A model generated the notes under the pieces. It was given only the letters and a program-made list of their open reading frames with translations, searched no databases and was not told the DNA's origin. A DNA stretch of 64,000 nucleotides from Desulfobacterales bacterium (GTDB lineage: Bacteria; Desulfobacterota; Desulfobacteria; Desulfobacterales; JAIPEE01). The position numbers and the translations under genes were made by a program. The stretch spans positions 1 to 64,000 of the forward strand of contig JAIPEE010000021.1 in the NCBI GenBank assembly GCA_021737275.1. The letters are read 5' to 3'. Of the stretch, positions 37,475 to 47,257 are shown piece after piece; the first letter of the stretch is position 1, and each line of letters starts with the position of its first letter.

Positions 37475-37568
37475 GATTTTATCCTTTCTAAAACTTTTTG
37501 CAGAATTAATATTAATCGTGACTATAATATTGAGACTGTTCATTGTCAACCAAATCGCTTAAAAATAG

Positions 37569-37725
37569 GGTGCTGTGTGATGAAAAGAAAAAGTGCTGAG
37601 TGAGGCGGGATAAGGACAGTGAGGAGAGAGAAAGAAAGTGATGCGTTCTGAGTACTGAGTGAAAAGATGAAGAGGGGGTAGGAGGGAGTAGTAAGAGAAA
37701 AGCGATGAGTGATGAGTTCTGAGTT
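37569..37725. repeat. Degenerate purine-rich GTGATGAGT/CTGAGT repeat tract
   Basis: About 155 bases on the plus strand are nearly all purine plus T, with recurring units such as GTGATGAG, GTGCTGAG, GTTCTGAG and GTACTGAG. The units are degenerate and not in strict tandem. Open frames across it give low-complexity products and are not genes. It lies between the divergent trxA and purN genes. Confidence 0.65.
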
Positions 37726-37842
37726 AAAGGAATGTTTAAATGTGTCTGATTGACACCTTGGGGCTTATCTGGTAGCTCTGCGGGTGTTAAGCAAAACAGA
37801 ACACACCTGAATAATACCATAATGAAGGTTGGAGAGATAAAA

Positions 37843-38607
37843 ATGGCAGATAAAATCAAAATCGGTGTATTGATTTCCGGAGGGGGAAGCAACCTTCAGG
37901 CAATTATTGATGCCTGCGAGGCAGGATCAATTGATGGTAACATCGTTTTTGCAGGTGCTGATAATAAAGAGGCCAAAGGGCTTGAAAGGGCAAAAAAGAA
38001 GAACATACCAACCTTTGTTGTGGATTATCCTGCTATTATCAAATCGTATAAATCTGATCCCGGGAATGCTGATCTGCCGGCGGATTTTGATTTTAACGAA
38101 ATTGCTGCCCGGCAGTCTCTCTTTCATGGTGCTGCCGGGAGTGAAAAGGTAAAAATATTTATCACCACAAGGGTTATAGCCGAGGCAAAACTGATAGAAA
38201 CCATGAATCAGTGGCCCTTTGATCTGCTTGTGCTGGCAGGGTTTATGAGGAATCTGACACCCTATTTTATTGATCGGCTGAACCATGTGTCGGGAAAGCC
38301 CCGTATAATGAATATCCATCCTGCATTACTGCCATCATTTCCGGGTGTTGACGGTTATGGCGATACGTTCAGATATGGCTGCAAGGTTGGTGGTTGTACG
38401 GTTCACTTCATTGATTATGGGGAAGATTCAGGGCCAATAATCGGCCAGAGAGCATTCCCCATCGAAAGAAATGATACCCTTGATATGGTCAAAGAAAAAG
38501 GCCTTATCGAAGAATGGATTTTATATCCCGAATGTATTCAAATGTTTGCCGAAGGAAGGCTTGAGGTCATTAGCGCCGAAGGTCGAAATATTGTAAAGAT
38601 AAATTGA
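37843..38607 (+). CDS. purN: Phosphoribosylglycinamide formyltransferase PurN
   Basis: Transfers a formyl group from 10-formyl-THF to GAR in purine synthesis. Motifs: GGGSNLQAI near the start, NIHPALLPSFPG (catalytic Asn/His) and DSGPIIGQ (catalytic Asp). About 254 residues, longer than the usual 190-215, because of an insert of some 40 residues (GNADLPADFDFNEIAARQ onward) before the RVIAEAKLIETM helix. ATG 37843 has GGAGAG six bases upstream; ATG 37822 is possible. Confidence 0.93.
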   Translation: MADKIKIGVLISGGGSNLQAIIDACEAGSIDGNIVFAGADNKEAKGLERAKKKNIPTFVVDYPAIIKSYKSDPGNADLPADFDFNEIAARQSLFHGAAGSEKVKIFITTRVIAEAKLIETMNQWPFDLLVLAGFMRNLTPYFIDRLNHVSGKPRIMNIHPALLPSFPGVDGYGDTFRYGCKVGGCTVHFIDYGEDSGPIIGQRAFPIERNDTLDMVKEKGLIEEWILYPECIQMFAEGRLEVISAEGRNIVKIN

Positions 38608-38616
38608 TCAAAATTA

Positions 38617-39795
38617 TCAGGTAGATGCCTGAAACAGTTTTACAATTATCGGCAGGGCTACCATGGTTCCTAATGAACTGCCGATGTTGGTAAAAACCAC
38701 AACCAGCAAAATACGTGTTACCTTGTTTCTCCAGAAACCCTTTATAGAATGAATATCTTCGGGAAGTGCCTCCAGATCCTTCACTTTAGGTTTGCGTGAA
38801 AAAGTCTCCACAAGCCCGGATACCCATCCGGCTGCAATCATAGGGTTTAATGACGTTAATGGTGCTGCCAGAATAGAGGATAAAATGGTATAAGGGTGTG
38901 CCAGTGCGATTATTGCTCCCAACCCGGCCAAAACACCATTCGCAAGGAACCACCACCAGATCATATCTGTACCTGTTTTGGCGCCGCCATAATAAAAACC
39001 GCCGGCAAAAAGAGCAATGATTATGGAGGGGAGACCCCATTTAATAATACTGCCGGCTTTTCCTTTTGGCGGAAGCTGTTCAAGCGCGTTTATATCGGGA
39101 TCTGTGTCCCAATATTTTTTAATGCCCGGAACATGTCCGGCACCCACAACAGCTACAATTTTTTTGCCGGGTGCTGATTTAATCTTGCTGCAAAGATATT
39201 GGTCACGCTCATCAATGAGAATATTTCTTAAAACCGGAAGGGACTTTTCAACTTCAGAGAGCAGGGATTGGAGCACATCCTGCTGTTTCATCCGCTCTAC
39301 TTCCGCTTCATCGATTTCATCAATTTCACCCAGGGATAAAACGAGCTGAAAAATCAGCTTTATTTTATCTTTCAGCCCCATAGTCCGCCATACCCGTGAC
39401 AGTGTGATACGAATGTCCCTGTCCGCGAGATGGATTTCAGCATCTTGTGCATTAGCTGCATCAATGGCTCTGAGCATCTCTTCACCGGGTTTAACATCAA
39501 GCTTTTTGGCAACCCGTTTTTGAAAAGAGGCCAGCAGCAGATTTGTAAGCAGCAGAAATGCTTTCTTTTCCTTGATAACCTTGATGATATCCATCTCCTG
39601 CCACTTGTTTTTCTGCGTGATGGACTGGTATCTGGATTGGCAAAGTTCAATGCAAACCGTATCCGGTTTTTCAGCATTGATCACCGCTGAGACAAGCTCA
39701 GCACTCTCCTTTGATACATGGGCCGTTCCAAGAAGGATAATCTCCTTGTCACCATTTTGAAGATGGTGGATATCATTATGATTATTTTCCGGCAT
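38617..39795 (-). CDS. TraB/GumN-family membrane protein
   Basis: 392 residues. The N-terminal half is the TraB (Tiki/GumN-related) domain with LLGTAHVS near the start and VVGAGHVPGI about residue 215. The C-terminal half has several membrane helices (for example WGLPSIIIALFAGGFYYG). Related domains can be metalloproteases, but activity in bacterial TraB homologues is not established. It diverges from a small unknown gene and converges with purN (end to end, nine bases apart). Confidence 0.85.
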   Translation of the reverse strand: MPENNHNDIHHLQNGDKEIILLGTAHVSKESAELVSAVINAEKPDTVCIELCQSRYQSITQKNKWQEMDIIKVIKEKKAFLLLTNLLLASFQKRVAKKLDVKPGEEMLRAIDAANAQDAEIHLADRDIRITLSRVWRTMGLKDKIKLIFQLVLSLGEIDEIDEAEVERMKQQDVLQSLLSEVEKSLPVLRNILIDERDQYLCSKIKSAPGKKIVAVVGAGHVPGIKKYWDTDPDINALEQLPPKGKAGSIIKWGLPSIIIALFAGGFYYGGAKTGTDMIWWWFLANGVLAGLGAIIALAHPYTILSSILAAPLTSLNPMIAAGWVSGLVETFSRKPKVKDLEALPEDIHSIKGFWRNKVTRILLVVVFTNIGSSLGTMVALPIIVKLFQAST

Positions 39796-39990
39796 AAAAA
39801 TTCCTTAATTTGATTTTGAATGCAGATAAATATAATACTTGGGCTTTCATTGCAATATGAAATATTTATAACCAATGTCTTGAAGAACTATCTGAATCAA
39901 TGTAAATATAAAGCCATATTAAATATTCCTGTATTAATATGCATTTTTGTAAAAGGACCAAACCGTTTAGATCAATCATGGTGCCGGCAG

Positions 39991-40413
39991 ATGTTAATCT
40001 ATGATGATATATATTCCTGGGAAGGGTGGGGCGGCAAGCTTCGCCTCGGGAGTGGATCATGTCATTTGCAGATATTTGATCTTGATCAGCCCGATGTGGC
40101 GGAGATCACCCACATCAAACCGGTCATTGTAATCGTATCAGATATTCAGGAAAGCGAACTCTCTGTCAGAAGTTGTGCCTCTCACATTGCAACCCGTGTG
40201 ATGGCCGAGTTTTATATTGAGCACCAGCGTATGATGTGGATTGAATATTACCCTGAAAAAACATATGGTACCGTCAAAATGAACAAAATCCCTGAACGGT
40301 TTGATATGGTTGACTTTGTCTGGCATGAAAAATCGGCAATAGATCCGCGTTGGCGTCCCTTAAAGCCACCTCTGCTTGATATGGTAAAGGCGCTTGTCAG
40401 GGCAAAAACATAA
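39991..40413 (+). CDS. Hypothetical protein divergent from the TraB gene
   Basis: About 140 residues from ATG 39991 (MLIYDDIYSWEGWGGKLRLG). The frame opens earlier, at 39820, but the extra N-terminus reads like AT-rich intergenic DNA. The product is soluble, has the conserved-looking blocks YSWEGWGG and DPRWRPLKPPLLDMV, and no recognisable motif. The start is uncertain because no good ribosome site is visible. Confidence 0.65.
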   Translation: MLIYDDIYSWEGWGGKLRLGSGSCHLQIFDLDQPDVAEITHIKPVIVIVSDIQESELSVRSCASHIATRVMAEFYIEHQRMMWIEYYPEKTYGTVKMNKIPERFDMVDFVWHEKSAIDPRWRPLKPPLLDMVKALVRAKT

Positions 40414-40427
40414 GTTCAAAACAATAT

Positions 40428-41360
40428 TTATCGGCAAGGATGTTCGAGAATAACGCCCTTCTCCCACTCAACAATAAAATACTGAATTAGCGTGAGATCT
40501 ATGTCGGCATTTTCCGCAGCAAGGCTGAGTGCTTTTTTTACAGCATCAATTTTTTCCATATTTTCAGTAAGTAAAAATATTTTAAGGCTTCTTTTAAAAT
40601 AGTCTGCCGCCATGTCATATTTTTCAAGCAAAAAATAGGATTCACCTAGTGCAAAAAGATCTTCCGCAATGGCTATTGATATGGCACTTTTCTTGTCGGC
40701 AGTTAATGCGGCTTTAAAATAGCTGATCGCTTCATTATATCGGTCAGACTTTTTCATAAGATCACCAAGTGCGAAATTTGTTGATCCGATTGATGAAAAT
40801 TCTTTGCTGCCGATAGAAGAGAGTGCATCAAGAAGAAGGATTTCCGCTTCTTTAAAATTGTTTTTCTTAATACTGAGCTGTGCCCTGTACTTTAAAAAGT
40901 CGGGGTGCTGTGAAGCATCACTACAAATTAACGTTGCATTATCAAGTGATTTTTCGGCTGCATCTAACTTGCCCGCTTCCATCAGCGCAACTGCTTTGTT
41001 TGACAGGGCTTTAGCAGCGCTGTCACTATCACCCATATCAAGATTTATATGGTGCGCCTCATCGAAAAAAAGAGCAGCCGTTTCAAAGTCTCCGGTCTTC
41101 AGGTAGATATTACCCATGTCGTTCATCGACAGGGCAATGCCCTTTAAGTGGTCGCAGGATGCAAAAAGCTCATGGGCTCTTAAGAAACAGGCCATTGCAT
41201 AATCATAACACCCTTTTTGATACAGATCTGTTCCGTTAGATATCTGCTTCATTCCCTGGGTAATTCTTTTATCTGTCTGATCAACAGGTGTATTGCTGAC
41301 GGCACAAGATAAAAAATAAAACATTAATAAAATTGATGTGGCCGTTAAATATCTTTTCAT
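40428..41360 (-). CDS. TPR-repeat lipoprotein
   Basis: 310 residues. A lipoprotein signal ends FYFLSCAVS (Cys 19). The mature part is made of tetratricopeptide repeats (for example AMACFLRAHELFASCDHLKGIA, TGDFETAALFFDEAHHINLD), suggesting a protein-interaction scaffold in the periplasm or at the outer membrane. No partner is indicated. It ends 15 bases from the convergent upstream gene. Confidence 0.8.
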   Translation of the reverse strand: MKRYLTATSILLMFYFLSCAVSNTPVDQTDKRITQGMKQISNGTDLYQKGCYDYAMACFLRAHELFASCDHLKGIALSMNDMGNIYLKTGDFETAALFFDEAHHINLDMGDSDSAAKALSNKAVALMEAGKLDAAEKSLDNATLICSDASQHPDFLKYRAQLSIKKNNFKEAEILLLDALSSIGSKEFSSIGSTNFALGDLMKKSDRYNEAISYFKAALTADKKSAISIAIAEDLFALGESYFLLEKYDMAADYFKRSLKIFLLTENMEKIDAVKKALSLAAENADIDLTLIQYFIVEWEKGVILEHPCR

Positions 41361-41624
41361 TTATAGATCCTTCCTGAATCTGATATTATCCAGGGAAGTT
41401 GAAATAATAAAAGTAAATTGCCAAAAATCAGTTCTATTCTTTTATTTGACATCAATTGTGAATTTAAGTAAGTATTTTTATCACATATTAATAAATTTTC
41501 AAAATGATTTCATGTATTAACGAGCCTCAGGAAATATGTTTTATCCTTTTTATGGAAGTTTATCTGCAATTTTTTTTGTTTATATTAATCACATTGGCAG
41601 AACAATAATTTTCGGAGAGTTGCT

Positions 41625-43055
41625 ATGAAAACAAGTTGTCAGTATCATCCCGGTAAACCGGCACACTGGTATTGTCCCGAATGCAATCAAAATTTTTGCC
41701 CGGAGTGTATTGATAAAAGAGATAAAGGGGGGTATCAGGCCGGAGAGTTTATGTATTTTTGTTCAAATTGTAATGTTGAGCTCACCTGGATAGCCGCTGA
41801 AAATACTATAGAACCATTCTGGAGCCGGTTGCCCAGATTTTTTAAATATCCATTGAAACCGGCACCTCTAATCTTTAATTGTATAATAACGCTGATTTAT
41901 TTACTATTTGACAGTATCCACGTATTTGGTTTTTTATTTAAGATTATTCTCTGGTTTCTATTGCTAAAATATGCTTTTACGGCATTTACTGAAACAGCAA
42001 AGGGAAACCTGGTTCCTCCTGAAATCAGTTCAAGAACCATATCTGAAAATATGCATCAGGTTTTGAAACAGTATATTTTGTATATACTGCTGTTTGCTAT
42101 AGGATTTGGTTTCCTTTTTACCGGTCCGTTTTCGCTTATATTACTGCCCGTCTATATACTCTATGTGGTGCTTTTTTTGCCGGCAATGATCATGCTGCTG
42201 GTAAGTACCGACAGTGTTATTCATGCCCTGAATCCACAACTTACTTTCGGACTGGTCTTCAGAATAGGCCGGGGTTACCTTCTGATGTTTTTCTTTTACG
42301 GTCTTCTTGGCAGTGCGCCTGCACTTCTGGGCGCATATGCAGCCAACATCTTACCGGGCTGGCTTGCCGTTATCGTTTATAAGTTTGCAGAAAACTACTA
42401 CACGATTCTTACATTCCATCTCATGGGCTATGTTCTTTTACAGTATCATAAAGAAATCGGTTATGAAATTGAGTTGGAAAATTTTCAGACTGAAGATACT
42501 GACACAAAAGCTGAAAAGGTCGAGCCGGCTGCAGTTACACTTAACAGGGTTAACCGGCTGATTCAGGAAGGGAACCACGATGAAGCCATAAGTACGATTA
42601 AGGTGGAAATCGACAAGGGGATTGAAGATGTTAATCTTTCGGACAGATATTTCAGCCTGCTCAAAATTAATGACAGGACTGATGAAATTCTTGAATATGG
42701 TGTTACATATCTTACCTATCTGACACTTAATAATAAGGAAAAAGAGGCACGGGAAGTATATAAAACCTGTATGGCCGTGGACAGCAATTTTACGCCGGAT
42801 GCCTCGGCCTTGTTTAAGTTAGGGAGCATGGTTAGTGAAAAAGACGCAATAGATATTTATACAAGACTGATTGAAAAATATCCGGATTCCCCGGATACGC
42901 CGGTCGCCTGTTTTCGTTGTGCCCAGATATATAATGATCGACTGATGATGCCTGACAAGGCTGCTGAAATATTAAGGGATCTTATGTATCGGTTTCCCGA
43001 CCATGAGATTGCTCTAAAAGCAAGGAATTACCTTGAGTATATTGGTAAGGATTAA
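41625..43055 (+). CDS. B-box zinc-finger membrane protein with TPR tail
   Basis: 476 residues in three parts. The N-terminus holds a B-box-type zinc finger (CQYHPGKPAHWYCPECNQNFCPECIDKR). Residues about 85-265 contain several membrane helices like the Yip1/DUF-type integral domain. The C-terminal 200 residues are TPR-like (AISTIKVEIDKGIEDV..., CFRCAQIYNDRLMMPDKAAEIL) and face an aqueous compartment. Function unknown. It lies upstream of a rhomboid-TPR gene with a similar C-terminal design. Confidence 0.8.
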   Translation: MKTSCQYHPGKPAHWYCPECNQNFCPECIDKRDKGGYQAGEFMYFCSNCNVELTWIAAENTIEPFWSRLPRFFKYPLKPAPLIFNCIITLIYLLFDSIHVFGFLFKIILWFLLLKYAFTAFTETAKGNLVPPEISSRTISENMHQVLKQYILYILLFAIGFGFLFTGPFSLILLPVYILYVVLFLPAMIMLLVSTDSVIHALNPQLTFGLVFRIGRGYLLMFFFYGLLGSAPALLGAYAANILPGWLAVIVYKFAENYYTILTFHLMGYVLLQYHKEIGYEIELENFQTEDTDTKAEKVEPAAVTLNRVNRLIQEGNHDEAISTIKVEIDKGIEDVNLSDRYFSLLKINDRTDEILEYGVTYLTYLTLNNKEKEAREVYKTCMAVDSNFTPDASALFKLGSMVSEKDAIDIYTRLIEKYPDSPDTPVACFRCAQIYNDRLMMPDKAAEILRDLMYRFPDHEIALKARNYLEYIGKD

Positions 43056-43066
43056 TTCTTTAAATT

Positions 43067-43108
43067 ATGCGCTTACTTATAATCATTTGTTTGTATGAGT
43101 AAGCGTAT
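43067..43108 (+). promoter_or_regulatory. Intergenic hairpin before the rhomboid gene
   Basis: CGCTTACT (43070-43077) pairs perfectly with AGTAAGCG (43098-43105), extendable to about 11 pairs with a wobble, around a 20-nt loop. There is no T-tract. It lies 35 bases before the start codon. Confidence 0.4.
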
Positions 43109-43141
43109 CTGTTTATATCAAAGAAACAGGAAATATTATAA

Positions 43142-44614
43142 ATGCTAATTGTCCCTATCACCGGTAAAATCAGTTGGAAAAACCCGCCCGCTGTTACAAT
43201 TACAATCATATTCTTAAATATTTTGGTCTTCTTTTTGTTTCAGGTTGGCGATGGTTTAAAAAGTTATAAAGCTCAGGGATATTATTTCAGTTCCGGTCTA
43301 TCCGGAATTGAAATTCCTGAATACCGGGATTATGTTGAAGTACACGGTATGCCTGAAATGCCTGTTAAAGTGGAAGATATTGAAAAAGAGCAGATGGACG
43401 AGTTTTATTACGTTGCGATGCAGATGGATCAGGGCTTTCAGGAAAAGCTTCACAACGATGAGATCATAACAAATAGTGATGATGAGTATGAGAACTGGAA
43501 AGAACTCAGAAATAATTATGATGACAAGATGTCGGGCATTACTTCTATGGAGTATGGTTTCAGGCCGGCGTATAAAAAGATAGTCACTGCATTTACATAT
43601 ATGTTTCTGCATGGCGGTTTCATGCATCTGCTTGGTAATATGGTTTTTCTGTGGTTGGTTGGATGCTTGCTTGAAATGGGCTGCGGCAGAGTCTTTTATT
43701 TGATATTATATGTTTTTACCGGTGTAGCTTCTGCTGCGTTTTTCTGGATGTTTAATCAGAACAGTATGATTCCGCTGGTAGGCGCATCCGGAGCGATTTC
43801 AGGTGCGATGGGTGCCTTCGCTGTAATGTTCGGCACCAGAAAGGTTAAGGTTTTTTACTCACTTGGTGTGTATTTTAATTATCTTAAGGTTCCCGGATTT
43901 ATACTGTTGGTGTTATGGCTTGGAAATGAGCTTTATCAGGTGATCTTTGGAGAAATGAGCCAGGTGGCATACCTTGCCCATATCGGAGGGTTGTTAAGCG
44001 GTGCGGGATTAGGATTTATCGGCATGAAACTTCTCGGGATCTTTAACGAGGATGTTATCAGGGAAGAGCCTGTTGACGAACTTACCCCCCTGCTTGAGGC
44101 TGCACTGAAAAAGATTAGAAATCTGGATATGGAAGGTGCAAGGCCAATTCTGGTGAAAGCACTTTCCAAAGATCCGGATAATGTTATTATCCTTACGCAT
44201 CTTTTTAATGTGGACAAGCTTAATCCCGAATCACCCGGATTCAAAGAAAGTACTGAAAAATTGCTGGCACAGTTAACGATATCCCCTGCAACATTTTCCG
44301 CAGCAATGAAAATATATGAAGCGTATAAAGGCCGGGCAAAAGATTATAATCTGCCGCCAAATATCTATTCAAAAATGGTACAGATATATGCGGAATCGGG
44401 GCAGGTGGATAAAGCGCTGGATATTATAAAGATTCTCATTAAAAAGTGGCCGGATTTTCAGGGTTTACCGACAGCATTTCTGAAAATGGCTAATGTGTTT
44501 AAGACAGAAGGCATGAAGGATGAAAGAATTAAGTATCTGAAAATCATTCTGGAAAAATACCCGGATTCAACTGAAGCACAGATTGCAAAGAAAGTATGCC
44601 AAATTAATATGTGA
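43142..44614 (+). CDS. Rhomboid-family intramembrane protease with TPR tail
   Basis: 490 residues. The rhomboid domain has the HxxxN-type motif MHLLGNMVFLW (Asn 166), the catalytic serine in GASGAISG (Ser 216) and the catalytic His in LAHIGGLLSG (His 280), so it should be active. A long loop of about 100 residues lies between helices 1 and 2. After about residue 310 a TPR-like tail of 180 residues follows. Substrates are unknown. The preceding and following genes may share its transcript. Confidence 0.9.
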   Translation: MLIVPITGKISWKNPPAVTITIIFLNILVFFLFQVGDGLKSYKAQGYYFSSGLSGIEIPEYRDYVEVHGMPEMPVKVEDIEKEQMDEFYYVAMQMDQGFQEKLHNDEIITNSDDEYENWKELRNNYDDKMSGITSMEYGFRPAYKKIVTAFTYMFLHGGFMHLLGNMVFLWLVGCLLEMGCGRVFYLILYVFTGVASAAFFWMFNQNSMIPLVGASGAISGAMGAFAVMFGTRKVKVFYSLGVYFNYLKVPGFILLVLWLGNELYQVIFGEMSQVAYLAHIGGLLSGAGLGFIGMKLLGIFNEDVIREEPVDELTPLLEAALKKIRNLDMEGARPILVKALSKDPDNVIILTHLFNVDKLNPESPGFKESTEKLLAQLTISPATFSAAMKIYEAYKGRAKDYNLPPNIYSKMVQIYAESGQVDKALDIIKILIKKWPDFQGLPTAFLKMANVFKTEGMKDERIKYLKIILEKYPDSTEAQIAKKVCQINM

Positions 44615-44639
44615 AGCAAAAATAAGCGGAGATATCATT

Positions 44640-46310
44640 ATGAAAAAAAATATTTTTATAGCAGGCGTATTAGTCTTAATGCTGATGGCCGGAAATGCAG
44701 TGGCCGCCCCCCCGGTAATACTTGAATCCGAAATACTTGAAGCCACCGTTTACGCAGACAGGGCTATGGTTACAAGGGTTGCGGAGATAAAGCTTCAAAA
44801 AGGAGAGCATGTTCTTTTATTTGACAATCTGCCCGATGTAACTGAAAGAAATTCTATTCAGGTCAACGGGAAGGGAAAGGCGCTGCTTAAAGACATTAAA
44901 TTTACCCGTTTGCATTTCGCAGACATTACAGATGAAGCGGTTAAAGTACTGTATGATAAAAGAGAAAAGTTAAGCGATGAGATGACGGCAGCAAATGATG
45001 TTATGACTCATGCGGCCAATGAAAAAGTGTTTGTTGAAAATATAACTAAAAAACTGACGTCGACAAACAAGGAATCAACAGAATCTGTCCTTGATCCTGC
45101 CAAGTGGATGGAAATGGTATCATTTTACCGGTCAAGACTGGATGAACTCGATAAGGAGATCAGAAAAACGGAAAAAGACAAACGAGCTATCCAGCAGGAG
45201 TTGAACAAGGTTAATCATGAAATAAATGAAATTGCCAACCGCCAGTCAAAAATGAAAAATCAAGTGAGCGTTCTGGTAAATATGAAATCAGACGGACCGC
45301 TTACATTGATGTTATCATATATTGTTTACGGCCCCGGATGGTATCCGGCATATGATATCAGGGTTTCAACTGATAAGAAAAATATGAACATCAGTTATAA
45401 TGCAGTAATAAGACAAAATACTACCGAAAACTGGAATAATGTAAAGATAAAGCTTTCCACTGCAAAGCCGAATATCAGTGGCCGGCAGCCTGAACTAAGG
45501 CCGTGGTATGTTGATATTATGAAACCGGGTACCTCTGCGCCGGCCGAAAAATCTTTAGGAGAAGCAGGCGCAGTCCGGATGGATAATCAGATGTTTCTAT
45601 CCAAAAGCGCAGATGACAAGCTGAAAGATGAGGATGATGAACAGGAAATGACGATCCGGACCGCGAGTATTGAAACAAAGACAACATCAGTCGTTTTTGC
45701 AGTTCCCGGTCAAAATACAGTCAAAAGTGATAATCAGGAACATAAGGTCACAATCGGAATTGAAAATTTTGCAGCGCAATTCCGGTATTCTGCCGTACCA
45801 AGGCTTTCCCCGTATGCTTATCTGAAGGCCAATGTTACAAATAAAACCGAATATCCATTCTTACCGGGGAAAACCAGTATCTTTCTTGACAATAACTTTG
45901 TCGCCAATGCCAGAATGAATCTTGTTGCTGCAGGTGAAGATTTCTGGACATTCCTGGGAATCGATGAAGGAATCAAAGTTGAACATAAACTCGTGAAACG
46001 ATACCGGAAAAATGAAGGAATTTTTACCCAGAAACAAAAGGTGATTTATGAATACCTGATGGAAATTACTAATAACAAAAAAACAGAGGAAGAGATTGTT
46101 ATATGGGATCAGATTCCCATTTCTAATAATCAGGCAGTGGTTGTAGAGCTGATTGAGCCCCAATACAAAGAAGACACAGACAAACTGAAAAAGAATGAAC
46201 ATGATTTTCTCGAGTGGTATTTTAAACCGGAGGCTGGAGAAAAGATTACAATTCCGTTTCAGTTTTCAGTGGAATATCCAAAAGATCAAAAGGCTGTAGG
46301 GATATATTAA
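44640..46310 (+). CDS. DUF4139-domain secreted protein
   Basis: About 556 residues. N-terminal signal peptide (KKNIFIAGVLVLMLMAGNAVA) from ATG 44640; a frame extension into the rhomboid gene is not used. A short N-terminal domain (DUF4140-like, YADRAMVTR), a coiled-coil region of about residues 130-215, and a large C-terminal DUF4139 beta domain (YIVYGPGWYPAYDIRVS; FLPGKTSIFLDNNFV). This is the architecture of the mucoidy-inhibitor-A-like family. Biochemical role unknown. Confidence 0.85.
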   Translation: MKKNIFIAGVLVLMLMAGNAVAAPPVILESEILEATVYADRAMVTRVAEIKLQKGEHVLLFDNLPDVTERNSIQVNGKGKALLKDIKFTRLHFADITDEAVKVLYDKREKLSDEMTAANDVMTHAANEKVFVENITKKLTSTNKESTESVLDPAKWMEMVSFYRSRLDELDKEIRKTEKDKRAIQQELNKVNHEINEIANRQSKMKNQVSVLVNMKSDGPLTLMLSYIVYGPGWYPAYDIRVSTDKKNMNISYNAVIRQNTTENWNNVKIKLSTAKPNISGRQPELRPWYVDIMKPGTSAPAEKSLGEAGAVRMDNQMFLSKSADDKLKDEDDEQEMTIRTASIETKTTSVVFAVPGQNTVKSDNQEHKVTIGIENFAAQFRYSAVPRLSPYAYLKANVTNKTEYPFLPGKTSIFLDNNFVANARMNLVAAGEDFWTFLGIDEGIKVEHKLVKRYRKNEGIFTQKQKVIYEYLMEITNNKKTEEEIVIWDQIPISNNQAVVVELIEPQYKEDTDKLKKNEHDFLEWYFKPEAGEKITIPFQFSVEYPKDQKAVGIY

Positions 46311-46339
46311 TACACTTTTTTTGCCGGAGTTAATTTTTA

Positions 46340-47257
46340 ATGGATCGTGTAGAAACATTTCAAAGAATAAAAAAAAAGATAGATATGCTTCCGTTATTTG
46401 ATAGTGATATTTTTAAAATAATAGCACTGCTTGATGATAAAGATAGTGATTTTGAGCAGATAATTAATAATCTTTCTCCGGGTATTGCAGCAAAATTTCT
46501 CAGCGTTGCCAATTCGTCCTACTATGGCCAGGAAATTAAATCCATTAACCATGCATTGCGTGTTCTAGGTTTTAACGGGATGAAAAATATCCTGGTCACA
46601 TCAATACTTTATGATCAGTATTGCGATGATGTAGTCCATAAATATTTTAATGTTTCAAAATTTCATCTGGAAGCCAGGTTTTGTGTGATTGTATCAAGCG
46701 TGATAGGCAAAATTTTTGAATATAATCAGCCTGAAAAGCTTTTCACTGTTGCCTTGGTGCATGACATCGGCAAGCTTGTTGTTGCAGCCAATTTTACGGA
46801 CGAGATCCAAAAAATAAACGAGATTAAAGACTCTAAAAAGATGCCTTCTCGCAAAGCGGAACTTGAAGTGCTGGGTGTACCCCATTCAATAATAGGTGCA
46901 TACCTTTTAAAAAAAATGAAAATATCAAGGGATATTTATTATGCGGTTGCACAACATGAAGAAAAAAAACCGATTGTATCGGAAAAGGGAGATTACAGAC
47001 TGGTATTGATTTTAAGGGAAGCTTCAATAATTATTAACCGATATTTTCTACCGAATGAAAAAAAACTTCTGGAGATTTTTGAAAAATTAAATGCTATGGC
47101 CAGAACCGTTCAGGGCAATTTCCAACAGAATTTTAGAAAGGCAATGCTTGAAAACGGACAAATGGCAGCATTTAAACAACAACTGCCATTTATAAGAGAT
47201 TTTATTTTTAAGGAACTTGGCGATAACCTGGAAGAAAGATTTTATCCGGCTGCATAA
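46340..47257 (+). CDS. HDOD-domain protein
   Basis: 305 residues with the HDOD fold, related to HD phosphohydrolases but usually without catalysis. The characteristic LLDDKDSDFEQI...SPGIAAKFLSVANSSYYG start and VALVHDIGKLVVAANF are present. The HD pair (HDIGK) is retained here. HDOD proteins commonly take part in signalling. Its 3' end overlaps the convergent radical SAM gene by 16 bases. Confidence 0.88.
   Translation: MDRVETFQRIKKKIDMLPLFDSDIFKIIALLDDKDSDFEQIINNLSPGIAAKFLSVANSSYYGQEIKSINHALRVLGFNGMKNILVTSILYDQYCDDVVHKYFNVSKFHLEARFCVIVSSVIGKIFEYNQPEKLFTVALVHDIGKLVVAANFTDEIQKINEIKDSKKMPSRKAELEVLGVPHSIIGAYLLKKMKISRDIYYAVAQHEEKKPIVSEKGDYRLVLILREASIIINRYFLPNEKKLLEIFEKLNAMARTVQGNFQQNFRKAMLENGQMAAFKQQLPFIRDFIFKELGDNLEERFYPAA

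Noticed and set aside
37512-37892. 126-residue minus-strand open frame across the purine-rich repeat
   Set aside because: The product is low complexity and arises from the repeat tract; it also runs into purN.
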